A model generated the notes under the pieces. That model saw only the letters and a list, made by a program, of their open reading frames with translations. It was not told the origin of the DNA and made no database searches. A program made the position numbers and the translations under genes. Source: Vespa crabro (lineage: Eukaryota; Arthropoda; Insecta; Hymenoptera; Vespidae). From it: a stretch of DNA of 64,000 nucleotides. Below, one piece after another: positions 24,567-36,100 of this stretch. How positions within the stretch are numbered: position 1 is the first letter of the stretch; each line of letters starts with the position of its first letter. Location: contig NC_060973.1 in assembly GCF_910589235.1 (NCBI RefSeq), forward strand, positions 4,852,501-4,916,500, given 5' to 3'.

Positions 24567-27200
24567 TATACTTATCCATATTATACATATATATATATAC
24601 TTATCCATATATATATTATTATTCTTATTATTATTATTATTATTATTAATGCATGATTTAACAAAGTAATATTGATAATATATATATATATATTATATTG
24701 ATATATATATATATATATATATATCTAATATTGATAATTGATAATATATATGAGATTCCCATATAAATCTCTTACCAAATCTTTTTTTAACGGTGTTCTA
24801 GGAATAACTCTAACGCCTTCTGTTATGGTAGTTGTACTAGCATTTGTTAAATTTTTGGTCATATTAGCAGCTGCAACTTGTTTGGAAATAACTTCGTTGC
24901 ATAATCTATCAAACTCTATTTTAGCTTGATTTTTCAAACGTTTTAAATAATTTAAAACACTATATGATAGAGAATTATCCATGTTATCAGGTATTAAAGT
25001 TTGTGCTAATGGAGTAGGTGCACCCATTCTCGTTAATGCTCTCCTTAACGACTGCAATTAAAAATTCACAGAAAATTTAAATATAAATTCAAATAAATAT
25101 AAAACTCGATATATAAATCTTCTCTATTGAATGAAATTGGATATAAAGAAAAAGCAACTTACTGCAGCATAATAAGTAGGCATGGTTCTCATATAATTCT
25201 GAAATTGTGTTCTCCATTCGTTTGTTGGTTTTAGCCTATGCACTTTAAATAATTCTTCCAATAACGGTAACAACACAGGATAATTATAGGGCATAACGAA
25301 TAAATTTACACAAGTTAAGTTTGTGCTTGCTTTCAAATATCCAAAAGGATGGCCAACCTCACTGGACTTATAAGAATTTGCTACAAATACTTGCCAACAT
25401 ATTGTTGGTTGTTTTCTGGCTAAAATGTACTGCGTTAGTGGGCTGGGCTCCAATTCATATTTGTCAAATGGTAGATTTTCTATCACCATTGGTTCTTGAC
25501 TGGTACAGGTAAACTTGACATTGGGATGTGCAGATCTTGGTGGCAGTGAACTAGCACTTAAGTCTGGCCAAAAACTTTCTGGAATTGGCCAAAAGCCAAC
25601 CGCAAATCCTTTCTGTGCCGAACGTGGAACATAAATCAATCTTCTACAAGAATGCCATGCTGTGTTTCCTGGTATTGTTGGATTTGTAGAATATTGAGTT
25701 CTAGGGCCATTGTTAGTATTATTTTCATCTTCATTCTCATCTTCATCCTGATGTTGTACCTCATTAGAAAGCGGTGGAGGATCTGGCCCAATCTTTTCAA
25801 AATTTATTACTACGCCGGATTGAACTTTTTGTACTAACGAATCAATGCATTGCATCATCATTCTGAAGGATGTTATGCAATATGAGCGACCTACAATTCA
25901 TAGATATAATTAATCGCTTTAATACTACTTTTATAATTAATAACGAAAGAAAATAATTTAGCTATTATAATACCTCCGGTTACTTCACACATCGCGTCTA
26001 TCGGTGATGAATCACTTGCAACTAAACCCGTATCTCGTTCGATGGCCGGTGTTCCCGATAATCTTAACACCAAAGAAAATAGTCTTTGGTCCCATCTAAA
26101 TGGTTCCTTTGTTAATTCCGATCCAGGTATAGGAGAATGCATTGGCAAAGTAAACTGGTAAAAAAAAAAAATGTTATGTAAAAGTGTAAATACTAATTAC
26201 AAACCTTAATTCTATAAACTTGATCATATAAACTTGAGTGTGACCTTTGGATCGACCGTACAATATGAAGATATATTATAGCAACTTACATCTTGATGTA
26301 CTCCACTATTGGTCGTATATTTTCCACCATCTGTTATAACAACAATTACAGATGGCTCTAAATAAAATGGACATCTTCCTTGACCATACGTATCAATCCC
26401 AGTTTGCATCCGATTTATATTTAAAACATCCAAAGCATGTTTTAATGCGGCACCTAAAGTTGTAAGGCCAACACATTGTAAATTTTTCAATTCGTTCATG
26501 AACGTCGCCAAATTTTCCTTCCAACCAGCCTAGAACACAAATACAATTCTATTAGACATATATTAGATAGATTTCTCGTAGTATAGTATTTAAAAATTTC
26601 GCGCGCAAGTACTTCGATAAACAAAAAGAGAGGGCGCTAAAGGCGCTTCCCCGCGGTAAAGCTGTCGCCGCACAGCATGCGGTACCCATAATGCAGCTCT
26701 TCCGCAACGGAAGGTATGGTAGCAAGTGTGTATTTCATGTTATTACTTCCCCACATAGCTATCAATTGTTCTTTCGTATAACAGAAAATGTGAGCGAGGT
26801 TATGTTCGTAAGCGAACCTTCATGCGGCATCGTCTTATTGTTTAAAGGAATGCAATTATGAAAACCATAACGAGAACATATTCGGCCAAATTGTATGTAG
26901 AAGCGCCAGTAGTAGTATGGAATCAGGAGAAAGAGAGGGGGAAGAGAGAGAGAGTAATATAGGTGGATGAAAGAGAAAGAAGAGGTGAGGGAGGGGGGAA
27001 TGAGAAAGACAGAGAAATAGGGAACGTTAAGCAAGGAATACGACGTACCTTGATATTCTGGGGCGGATCTTCGAAGGTCAGGAGCATATAACGATCTCCG
27101 CGGCTCTCCGGTGATCTTTGTCGTACCTAGAAAAGTATTTTTGATTTACATGCAAAGAATAACAGGAATTTATCGCGAATGTAACACGCTGTTCTTTCTT

Positions 27201-27252
<52 letters not shown>

Positions 27253-27460
27253 TCTCTTTCTCTCTAACACACACAACGACGAAATGACGGAGACACTCGC
27301 GACAACTTTACGCCCGGTTAGGAAAGCTGTCTGTCTGGCGTACCTTCACGAAAGTCTCCACTGCGCTCTTGGCTACATCCAAAAGCGTGGGCCGCCCGCC
27401 CAAATAAACCCTCTGATTCATGGAGGCCGATGTGTCGATCAAAAAGACTATTATGGTCAT
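22890..27460 (-). CDS. IntS6: Integrator complex subunit 6
   Basis: Nine exons: 27344-27460, 27049-27126, 26290-26529, 25974-26154, 25163-25890, 24776-25051, 24091-24430, 23249-23989 and 22890-23098 (2910 nt, 969 aa). It starts MTIIVFLIDTSASMNQRVYL, a von Willebrand A domain with the MIDAS motif DTSAS at residues 9-13. The middle contains the family blocks ELTKEPFRWDQRLFSLVLRL, SLVQKVQSGVVINFEKIGPD, LPFDKYELEPSPLTQYILAR and VNLFVMPYNYPVLLPLLEEL, and later AQMGNYQEYLKRM. The C-terminus holds the conserved Integrator-6 tail (FVKDIVKESLRFKRRNLATL). The protein is nuclear; it links Integrator with PP2A in snRNA 3' processing and promoter-proximal termination. The Pro/Ser-rich linker in exon 8 is low complexity. 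A GA-rich array lies on each side of exon 1. Confidence 0.96.
24481..24724. repeat. (TA)n arrays in an INTS6 intron
   Basis: Two TA blocks (about 24483-24560 and 24678-24723) flank an imperfect duplication of ATATATACTTATCCATAT and an ATT trinucleotide run at about 24617-24650. They fill the intron between the exons at 24091-24430 and 24776-25051. Confidence 0.85.
27203..27262. repeat. (CT)n microsatellite in INTS6 intron 1
   Basis: An almost pure CT run, GA on the sense strand of INTS6, about 80 bases downstream of exon 1. GAGA-type repeats close to a start site can bind GAGA-factor-like proteins; that role is inference. Confidence 0.85.
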
Positions 27461-29277
27461 CTTCGCGAGGTGAACCCGCTCGTTCTCGAGGTCGTAACTG
27501 CGGCCCGAGAGACCTCCCGTAGTTGGAACTAGCTAGCTAGGAGCCCTACGACGGCGTGGCGCATAGCTGCTTCGACCATTGAACGCTTCTGAACACGCTC
27601 CGAAAAACTTCTCTTTTATCGTAACGGCGCTCGTTTGCTCTCTTTCGTTCTCTCTCTCTCTCTCTCTCGCTCACTCTCTCTCTCTCTCTCTCTCTCTCTC
27701 GCTCACTCTCTCGTACTCTATCTCTCCCACTCTCTCTCTCGCCCCTCTCTCTCCCTCCCACCCTTTGTCCCTCTCTCTCTCCCTCTTTCTCTCTCTTTGC
27801 TTCTCTCGCGTTGCGTGCTGTTTTCTACACCGATCCGATTTTGCTGCTACGCCGTACGAATCTGCTTCTGGTATTCTCTCAAATATATGTTAGCGGTAGA
27901 AGTGCGAAACAGCAGCTGAAATACAAGCACCGGTCGCGGATTGCGAGTTGTGAATCGGACAGGTCTGTCTGCCAGCCTGTCCGCCTGGTCTTGTCTTCCT
28001 CATGCTTCCCCCACCCTTACTCTTTCTTTCACCATCTCTCTCATTTGCACACATACGTTCATCGTAAATCTCTCTCCTTCTAACTCCCCCACCCTTTCAC
28101 CATTTGCCCTCTCTCTCTTCCTCTCACTTTCTGTGTATCTATCTGCTTCTTTCTCGCTCGCAACGTGCTAATACTCACGCGCTCGATTCTATTTACTTCG
28201 TTTTACTCGCCGAAAAGCTATCGTAATTCTCTTTCCCACTTTTATTGCTCGAACTTATATGTGTATATATATATATATCCTTTTTTTTTTATTCGTTTCT
28301 ATATTTTAATTAATTCTTTATTATGTTGTTTTGGTATTAAGATTGCGTATTATGGTATAAAAAATTAATTATAAAAAAGTACCAAATGGATTCCACCAAT
28401 AATATTTCAACATTAAAAATATTAACCAATATTAACTATGTCTATAGTGATTGGTTGTTGCATATGTCGAGAAGTTGTCATAATTATCAGCGATTGATTA
28501 TAAACAAATCATATGATTGCAATCAACAGAAACTTTGCAAGTTGAAAACTCTACTGCTGTCATCTATATTCTTTCAACGATTCATCTTCCTTTGTTTTTC
28601 AATCTCGTCATTGGCCTTTCAACTTTTATTTTATGTTCTTTAATTCGTTCAAAATACTTCTTAAGATCAAGTATTTATAATTAATAGAAATAATCAATAT
28701 TTTATGCAGATTTTTGAAATAAAAGAACAATATAAAAAGTTAAGATTCAAAGGCCATCTTCCGACGTGAATATCAAACTATTTAAATTCGAATACGAGAC
28801 TTCATTCGTTGCGACTCTAATGTTTTATATTCAATGGCCGTCCAATTTGAATTTTTGCGCGAAAATTTAAATGTGTGTAAATATAAACATGGTATTTTCG
28901 TATTGACTCAATACATGTAATATATTACATAGCATATTATGAAAACTTGAACACTTGTTTACATTATCTTTAGATCAAATATTTAAACAATTTGTATTAT
29001 AACGTATTTAGAAGTTATAAAAAAAATATAAATTATAGTAAAATATATTTGTGATTGAAAATTATTCTTTCAATGTTAATTATCGAATTTATAAAAATCT
29101 TTTGTTTAATTAATAAAATTAACGAAACAATTCTTTTTAATTAACGAAACAAATAATACGATTAGATAAAATATTGCCTTTACTTATCTGCTTTTTATTA
29201 CCCCTTCAATTTATTGATCGAATGTTATATCACAAAAAGCATGCGCATATGTATCACACGTAAATTCGTGAAGAAGG
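27461..29277. other. Divergent intergenic region with long CT tract
   Basis: This separates INTS6 (minus) from the LRP11-like gene (plus), so it should hold both promoters. A CT-rich block runs from about 27645 to 27815 and again loosely to 28160. Open frames there read as Ser-Leu repeats and were discarded. The part nearest the plus-strand gene is plain AT-rich DNA. Confidence 0.55.
27645..27815. repeat. (CT)n-rich block upstream of INTS6
   Basis: Dense CT dinucleotides with CTCACTCT and CTCCCTCT interruptions, lying about 185-355 bases upstream of the INTS6 start codon. Confidence 0.85.
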
Positions 29278-29928
29278 ATGTCCTACAGATATTTATACGT
29301 TGTCCTCAGTTTTATTGTAATTTTTCACGGTATAAACGGTGAAATTTCTGTAAAAAAAAATGAAAAACATATCGATACTGCGAATAATTACGACGCCTGT
29401 TTTGAAAGTTTCGACGTCCACACTAATAAAATCATTAAAACCGAAGATTCATGTGATCTTGGTGCAAAATATTTAAATGTAATGGATCTTGAATCTAGAG
29501 AAGACTGTTTTAAATATTGTTGTAATACAGATAAATGTGATGTCTTTATATTTGAAGAAAAAGTAAGTATCAATATTATTTACAATTTACTATTTGTTTA
29601 TTCATTCAAATTCATTAGTATGATATTATATCGCATGAACTATTAGAAACCAGGAAGTTGTTACTTGTTCGAATGCGGACCACTTGAAGACTTCAAATGT
29701 AAATTTACCAATCATGTTAATTACACAAGTGCAGTACTTACGAATTACAATATACGCAATCATGCTCAATTGGAAGAAGAAATTCAAATTTCTCGACATG
29801 AACACGAGTTAAAATCATTAAGGTAAATTACGTATTAAAGTTTCATATATATATTATATAATTGTATATAGTTTGTATTCTACATTAAATAGTACCAATC
29901 AAAGATGACCAACATATCATAATAATTG

Positions 29929-29996
<68 letters not shown>

Positions 29997-31663
29997 CAAT
30001 TATTATACATGAACTTTACAGAAAACTTTCCAATGTTCCACCGGTTGAGTATGCTGCTACAGAACACACTGTAAAGCCAAGTGTTACTGTAACATCGAGT
30101 CCAATTTTAACAACACCGCCAGCTAAACGAGGTAACATGTTTGAGTTTTTAATGAAATATAAAATTTATAGTTGTAACACTGGATTTTTGTTAATAAATA
30201 TAGGTTGCAGTCATAATCAATACGAGTGTCGTTCATCTGGAGACTGTATAGCAATATACAATGTTTGCGATGGTATTCCACAATGTGCTGATGGTTCTGA
30301 CGAAGCAGCAGACCTTGTATGTCCTACTGAAAAGCCAACTGTCTCAGCTTCGGTAGTGATACAAGGACCATCCCCGCAATTACCATCTAATGTTATGAAT
30401 TATCATCAAATAATAAATCAACGCAAAGAAATTTATCCTCGTGGTCCAGAAAATAATCCAAAGCCATGGGAATTATCAAATTTAGCGCATCAAGTATTGT
30501 CGCAACCGCAAAATCTTTTATATCCAGTACAAATGGAAAAAAGCTTTGGTTCACCAGCTTATCAGTGGGATTATCAACCAATATATGAACAAAACAAAGA
30601 TTCCTATGTCCCAGGAAATTCTTATCATGGACAAAATAATTTTAATGCGTATGATCGTTAGTATAAAATTGAAGATATGTAATGTTAGACTGCAATTTAC
30701 TAGTAATGTAAAATGTAATGATATTAAGTTAATACTGTATTTTGTTTCTAGAAAACCAGCCTCATAGTTTTAATAACAAAGGACCTAACGTTATAGGAGA
30801 ACCTGATGTAGACGGGTAATGAGAATGAAATCTAATTTTTAATTATTAATTTTTTTAATGGTTCGTAGACTTAATAATCTGTGTTTTAGTAATGTTTACG
30901 CTGATTCGAAAAATCCTTATCCATCACACTTTTCGTTAACACCTAACAAAGGAATGTGGCAAGAGGCTCAAGTTCAGTTAGTACCATCAATAACACCAAA
31001 TCTTCCACAAAAATTGGACAATTACTTAAGTAAAGATACAAAGAATACAGTATCACCACCTTGTGAGGTCAGTTAATATTTTTCATATACATTATATTTA
31101 TAACATTTATGTAATGTAACATACTAATTATTTCAGACATCCGTACAACATACTAATACATTAATTAAAGAGAAAGAGCACGGTAAAGTAGATAAAAAGA
31201 AACAGGAAGAAACATCAAATATTAAAACAGATAAGCATAATACAGAAAAATCGAATACAACAAAAATTGACGTTTCCAAACAAAATCATGGACATAAAAG
31301 TGAATTAACAGGTATGAAAAAAAGTTATATATAAATGTAAGAAGTAAATTGCATAAAAAATATGTTTGATTTTAACTGCGATTATATATACTTTTTATAG
31401 ATCATAAAAGTATAATTTTGGAGAATCGTGAAAAAGAACATGAAAAAAGTGCTGTAGTTGCAGAGTATCTTCAACAAACAAATGACAATGACAATCTAAG
31501 ACCAAAAGGTGCAATAATTTCCTTGGCATTAGGATTAATAACTACAGCTATTACTGCTGCATTAATAGCTTATCTATTACGAAGAGTAAAAAGACGTGGA
31601 CATCGTGGACACGGACCTTATGCTCACGATCCTGATTATTTAGTTAATGGAATGTACCTTTAA
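29278..31663 (+). CDS. MANSC and LDL-receptor-A membrane protein, LRP11-like
   Basis: Eight exons: 29278-29562, 29647-29822, 30022-30131, 30204-30656, 30752-30815, 30890-31067, 31137-31311 and 31401-31663 (1704 nt, 567 aa). Residues 1-21 are a signal peptide (MSYRYLYVVLSFIVIFHGIN). A Cys-rich MANSC-type domain spans about 41-118 (CFKYCCNTDKCDVFIF, CYLFECGPLEDFKC). An LDLa module at about 191-230 carries the Ca-binding signature CDGIPQCADGSDE. A Pro/Gln/Lys-rich stalk follows, then a transmembrane helix at about 517-540 (ISLALGLITTAITAALIAYL), a basic stop-transfer (RRVKRR) and a short cytosolic tail. This type I layout matches vertebrate LRP11, whose function is not well defined. A ligand or endocytic role is inference. 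A palindromic TA run occupies intron 2. Confidence 0.85.
29919..30006. repeat. Palindromic (TA)n with matching non-repeat flanks
   Basis: In intron 2 of the LRP11-like gene, ATAATAATTGATTTAT on the left and its exact reverse complement on the right enclose about 56 bases of TA. The whole 88 bases is a palindrome. Confidence 0.88.
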
Positions 31664-32794
31664 TTATATTAAAACAAGTTTACTGATAGATCCCTATAAT
31701 TTTACTAATCATATAATGTTAATATGTTTCCAAATTTCATCAATTTCATTCGATGAATTTTCAATTTTAATGACGCGTATTGCAGTAAAGAATAAATCAT
31801 TGTTAAAAAAGAAGATTGTAACAAGTAGAATATTTTACATTGATAATCATATATAATGTTTTTAAATGTTTTAATTTCATCATTTTATCTCGTACTTCTG
31901 AAAATGATAAATGATAGACAATTTATTACATTTATGTGAAAAAAACTTTCTTTACAAATATGATTAGTATTACAAATATAATTAATATTACAAATATAAT
32001 TAGTGAAGAAATTTAGTAAATCTTTGTACTGAAATATTATTTTTTAATGTATTAACAAGACGATGTATGATAAATGATACAAAACATTCACTTTGATTCA
32101 TATTTGTTAAATATTTTTGCATTATATACTGTTTATTACCTGAGGCATCTTATATTCAAACAGCACGAATCTTAAAATTATAGGACTAATAGTTATACTG
32201 AATGTTTTCTATTGTTATTATACAAATGTTCTGTTATTTCTTTCTCCTTTTTTTTTTCTTTTCTTTTTCCTTTTTTTTTTTTTTTTTTTTTTTATTTCTT
32301 TTCTGAATATATCTTTGAAAACATAGGCCAATATGTTTAGGTGTAATCCATCGTTAATACAATGTTGTAAATATATTACTCGTACAAGCAACGTGCGTAA
32401 TCATGCATTATTTTACATAATATGTTAGTTCCTTACATTTCAAATATACATGTTCATTATAAAAGAGACGTGCATATATCGAGATTACTTTAATATATAT
32501 TTTATATTAAAGAAAAAGGATATACTTTGGAAAAGTATCTATGATGTTCAAATAAGAATACAGTGCTTTATATAAACAGTGTTACGATTAGATTTATGTC
32601 ATATCATTTTTATCTTTTTCTCACGATTACAACTATCCTGATTTGAAATTCGATAAGTGCTTGAATTTTTATCTATGCAAAGAAAAAAAAGTTTAAAATA
32701 TTTATTTAAAATACTTCAATATACTTGTTAAAATATTCAAGACAATCTATCGCATAAAAAATTATATTGCACTTATGTTTATATGAGATGTACA
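31664..32794. other. Convergent 3' region; T-rich tract and short tandem repeat
   Basis: This is the 3' UTRs of the LRP11-like gene (plus) and TBC1D9 (minus). It has three copies of an 18-base unit (TTACAAATATAATTAGTA type) at about 31951-32004 and a T-rich run at about 32250-32294. No coding exon was found. Confidence 0.6.
31951..32004. repeat. 18-base unit in three tandem copies
   Basis: Each copy reads TTACAAATA(T/A)(A/G)ATTA(G/A)TA with one or two changes. It lies in the probable 3' UTR of the LRP11-like gene. Confidence 0.75.
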
Positions 32795-33066
32795 TCATAC
32801 ATTTATTACTGGAGTATCAGACAAGGAATGAACGCGATTAAATCTGCGATTTTTAAGGATTACCATTGCTTCTGCAAGATCGGCTCTTTTACTAAAAAAA
32901 TCAACTATCGGTGGACCAGTTAATGCAGATGCTAGAAATTGTTCAATAGTTATCGACCAATCGGGATCTGAACAAGATGATGTACTAGGTGGATTTCCAT
33001 TGCGATCAGGCGACTATAAAGAAAGATTATTTTGAAAAATATAATAGAAATATATATTTATATTAT

Positions 33067-33109
<43 letters not shown>

Positions 33110-36100
33110 TATTATATATATATAATATATTATATATATTATATATATAAATAATATAAAGAATATGAAAGTATTTAAGTATGGAAGGTAATATCGTTTC
33201 AGTTACCGAAGATATATGTTGTACGGCAGAAGCAGCTAACAATAAACTATCTTCAGATTCATCTCGACTAATATTTAATTTTTTCCCCACATCACCTAGT
33301 TGTAGCAGAAGAGTACCTAGTGACAATTTCAACAAGCATGTAACAGTTAATTACAATAATTAAACAATTAGATATTAAAAAATAAAATAATAATAATACC
33401 TATTGATGCTATACTATGGTATGTTTCTTGTTCTTCTAATTGTGCTGGAAACATATCGTAAAGTGTTTTCCATAATGCTATGAAGTGACGTTGAGACATT
33501 TTTGGCACCACTTTTAAATCTAAAGGACTATCTCTTGATGCAATCATAGAGCGTAAACTGTCCATACTCTGTATTTCCCACGACTGATCGCCATGTTGAC
33601 TGTTCATGCTTGTTGATCGTGATAACGTACCCACTGTTGGTTCTTCCGCTACACTGATCGGCATTTCTAAGGAAGCCACACTCTGTTCCATACTATCAAA
33701 AAAATCTGTTGCTTCTGCTGCTACTTCAGCTCCATCTAACCAGTATAATCGCTTACACTTCTACTACTATGTATAATAAAAATTTTCCATTGATGATGCA
33801 CAATGAAAATTAATATTTACCTGAGTGCGTGGGTGAGTCAAAATCGGCAGGTGTAAGAAGAGGTGGTAAGTGTAGAGTATAAAGAAGTTTCAACCTTTGT
33901 GTTTGATCAGCTGTTGCAGTCATTCCAATAGCTTGTACTAATTCTCGAAAATTTAGTAAACCATCACGATTACGATCCATTAACTAAAAATGTATAATAT
34001 TATTTACATGTATGCTCCAAAGTTATAGTCACATTTATAATCATAAACTTACACGAAATAATCGAGCAGAAAGAGATTCAGCTTGTGTACATTTACCCCA
34101 TGGTGACAAACCACCAAATAATATTCTAAATAACTCAAAGTCTATTTTATAAGCTTCATATGGTGGTTGTGTAGGATCGTATCTGTCAGGTTCAGATTTT
34201 CGCTGGCTCATCAATTCCTCCCTCACTAATGCTAACAGTTCCTATGGACATTCGAATGTATTCTATATGTATAATGAAACATTATATATTTAATTATATT
34301 AGTTATTGTATATAAAAAAGTTATACCTGTAATTCCTCCATTGTCATATATTTATCCACAATAACACTTCTTATTACATTTTTTTCTATTCCTTCTTCTA
34401 AACTTTGAACTACTCTAAGTCTATGTTTCAAACGAAGCCTTTCAATTCCTCCAATAGTCAAGGAGCCATATCTTACATATGATTCATGTATTAATGTCTG
34501 GACAGATATACTCTATAAGAAAGACAAAACAAAAATATTTACACAATCCTTTCATTTTATTTTTATAATACAAATAAACTTACTCTATTAAGTGTAGCAT
34601 TATCAACTGGTCTAGGAAGAATAGGACCTTCGTCATTGTAAACACCTCCTAAATAATCTGTTAACAATTGCATAGCCTCCCCATCATCACGACAATTAAG
34701 GAGTTTATCTTGATTCCATTGTAGCACTGTTAATGCTATCTAGTACAAGAAGAAATACCTGTTTAGATCAAGTTATTTTTGTATATAATATATTCTACTA
34801 TCGCTAGATAATTTTTATTTATAAGATCTTATAATATCAATTATATTCAATGAAATTTGTTTCAATAATGAAGTTTACCTGGAAAATGACCTTAGCTCCA
34901 TCATAAAAGAAACAATCCATAATATTTACAGCACTACTTGTTGGCATTACACTTAAAAATATTGTTAAAAACCAAGAGAGTGATATGACTTTTATAAGTC
35001 CAAGATCTTGTAGTCTAGCATGCAGATCTGGTAAATATTCTGCAGCTAATTCTTCTAAGAGACCTTGATCGACAAGAGCACCAACGACACGCCGATCGTA
35101 ATAATCAGGTAATAAAGATTCACAAACATTACACAACTGCCAAAAAGCAGATTCTTCTGAGCAGTATATTAAAAGTACTGAAGCTACTATGTTCATAGCT
35201 TGACAGTATCCTATTGTAGAGAAACGAACAAAATAATTTTAAAGATTAGATTTAATAAAATGCAATAACGGTATAACGACGACATTAATAATAATAATAA
35301 TAATAATAACCAATTTGTGGATTTCTCCATGCATAAGCAGATAATACCCTCCTTAAAGCACTGATACCGGTATCCGATTGAAATGCAGGATGTTCCGGTA
35401 AAGATCTATGCAAATCTCTCTCTATTTCTTCATTAGCTTGGCAAGATTTACCCAATGACTTATCAACCAAAGATTTATAAAGATCTGAATTGATGGCCAT
35501 CTCATTTAATGCGCCTAGTATCAAAAATCAGACTTTGCATTTATAAAAATTTCCTTACTATTCTTATATTACAAAGATGGATAAATTTTCTATTACCAGA
35601 AAAAGTAAGCCAAACTTCTCCTCTTAAAGACTGCGGAATTCCTTGAATTACAAGCTTTGCCATTTCTACAGTCCGATACATTGTAACACCCCGGCCATAT
35701 TCTGCAAAATGAAGTTCCCATTGCTTTTCCTTAGCTTCTTGTTTTAAAGCTGCTTCACTACTAAGCGGAGCTTTAAAAAGTGTCATTAACGGAGGTTGAG
35801 GTTTCCATGTTTCTACAAGCTTCATATCCTCAGAGTTATTAAAACTATTTGTTGAAGTATTTTGCAAATTCAGACTGTTACCAGGCTGTCTACTTGAAAA
35901 GAATTAAGCATTTCAACATATAATATACATTATTTCTATCATTAAACATAATTTTTGGCGAACTTACAAATGCATTAATTTTGATTTAGCCAATAGTTCA
36001 GATATTTTCTGAACTACAAAATCTCTGTCTTGAATCTGAGCAAATAAAAATGATGCACGTGCTGTAGTTACTAATATTGATTTATTTACAGAGGAGGATT

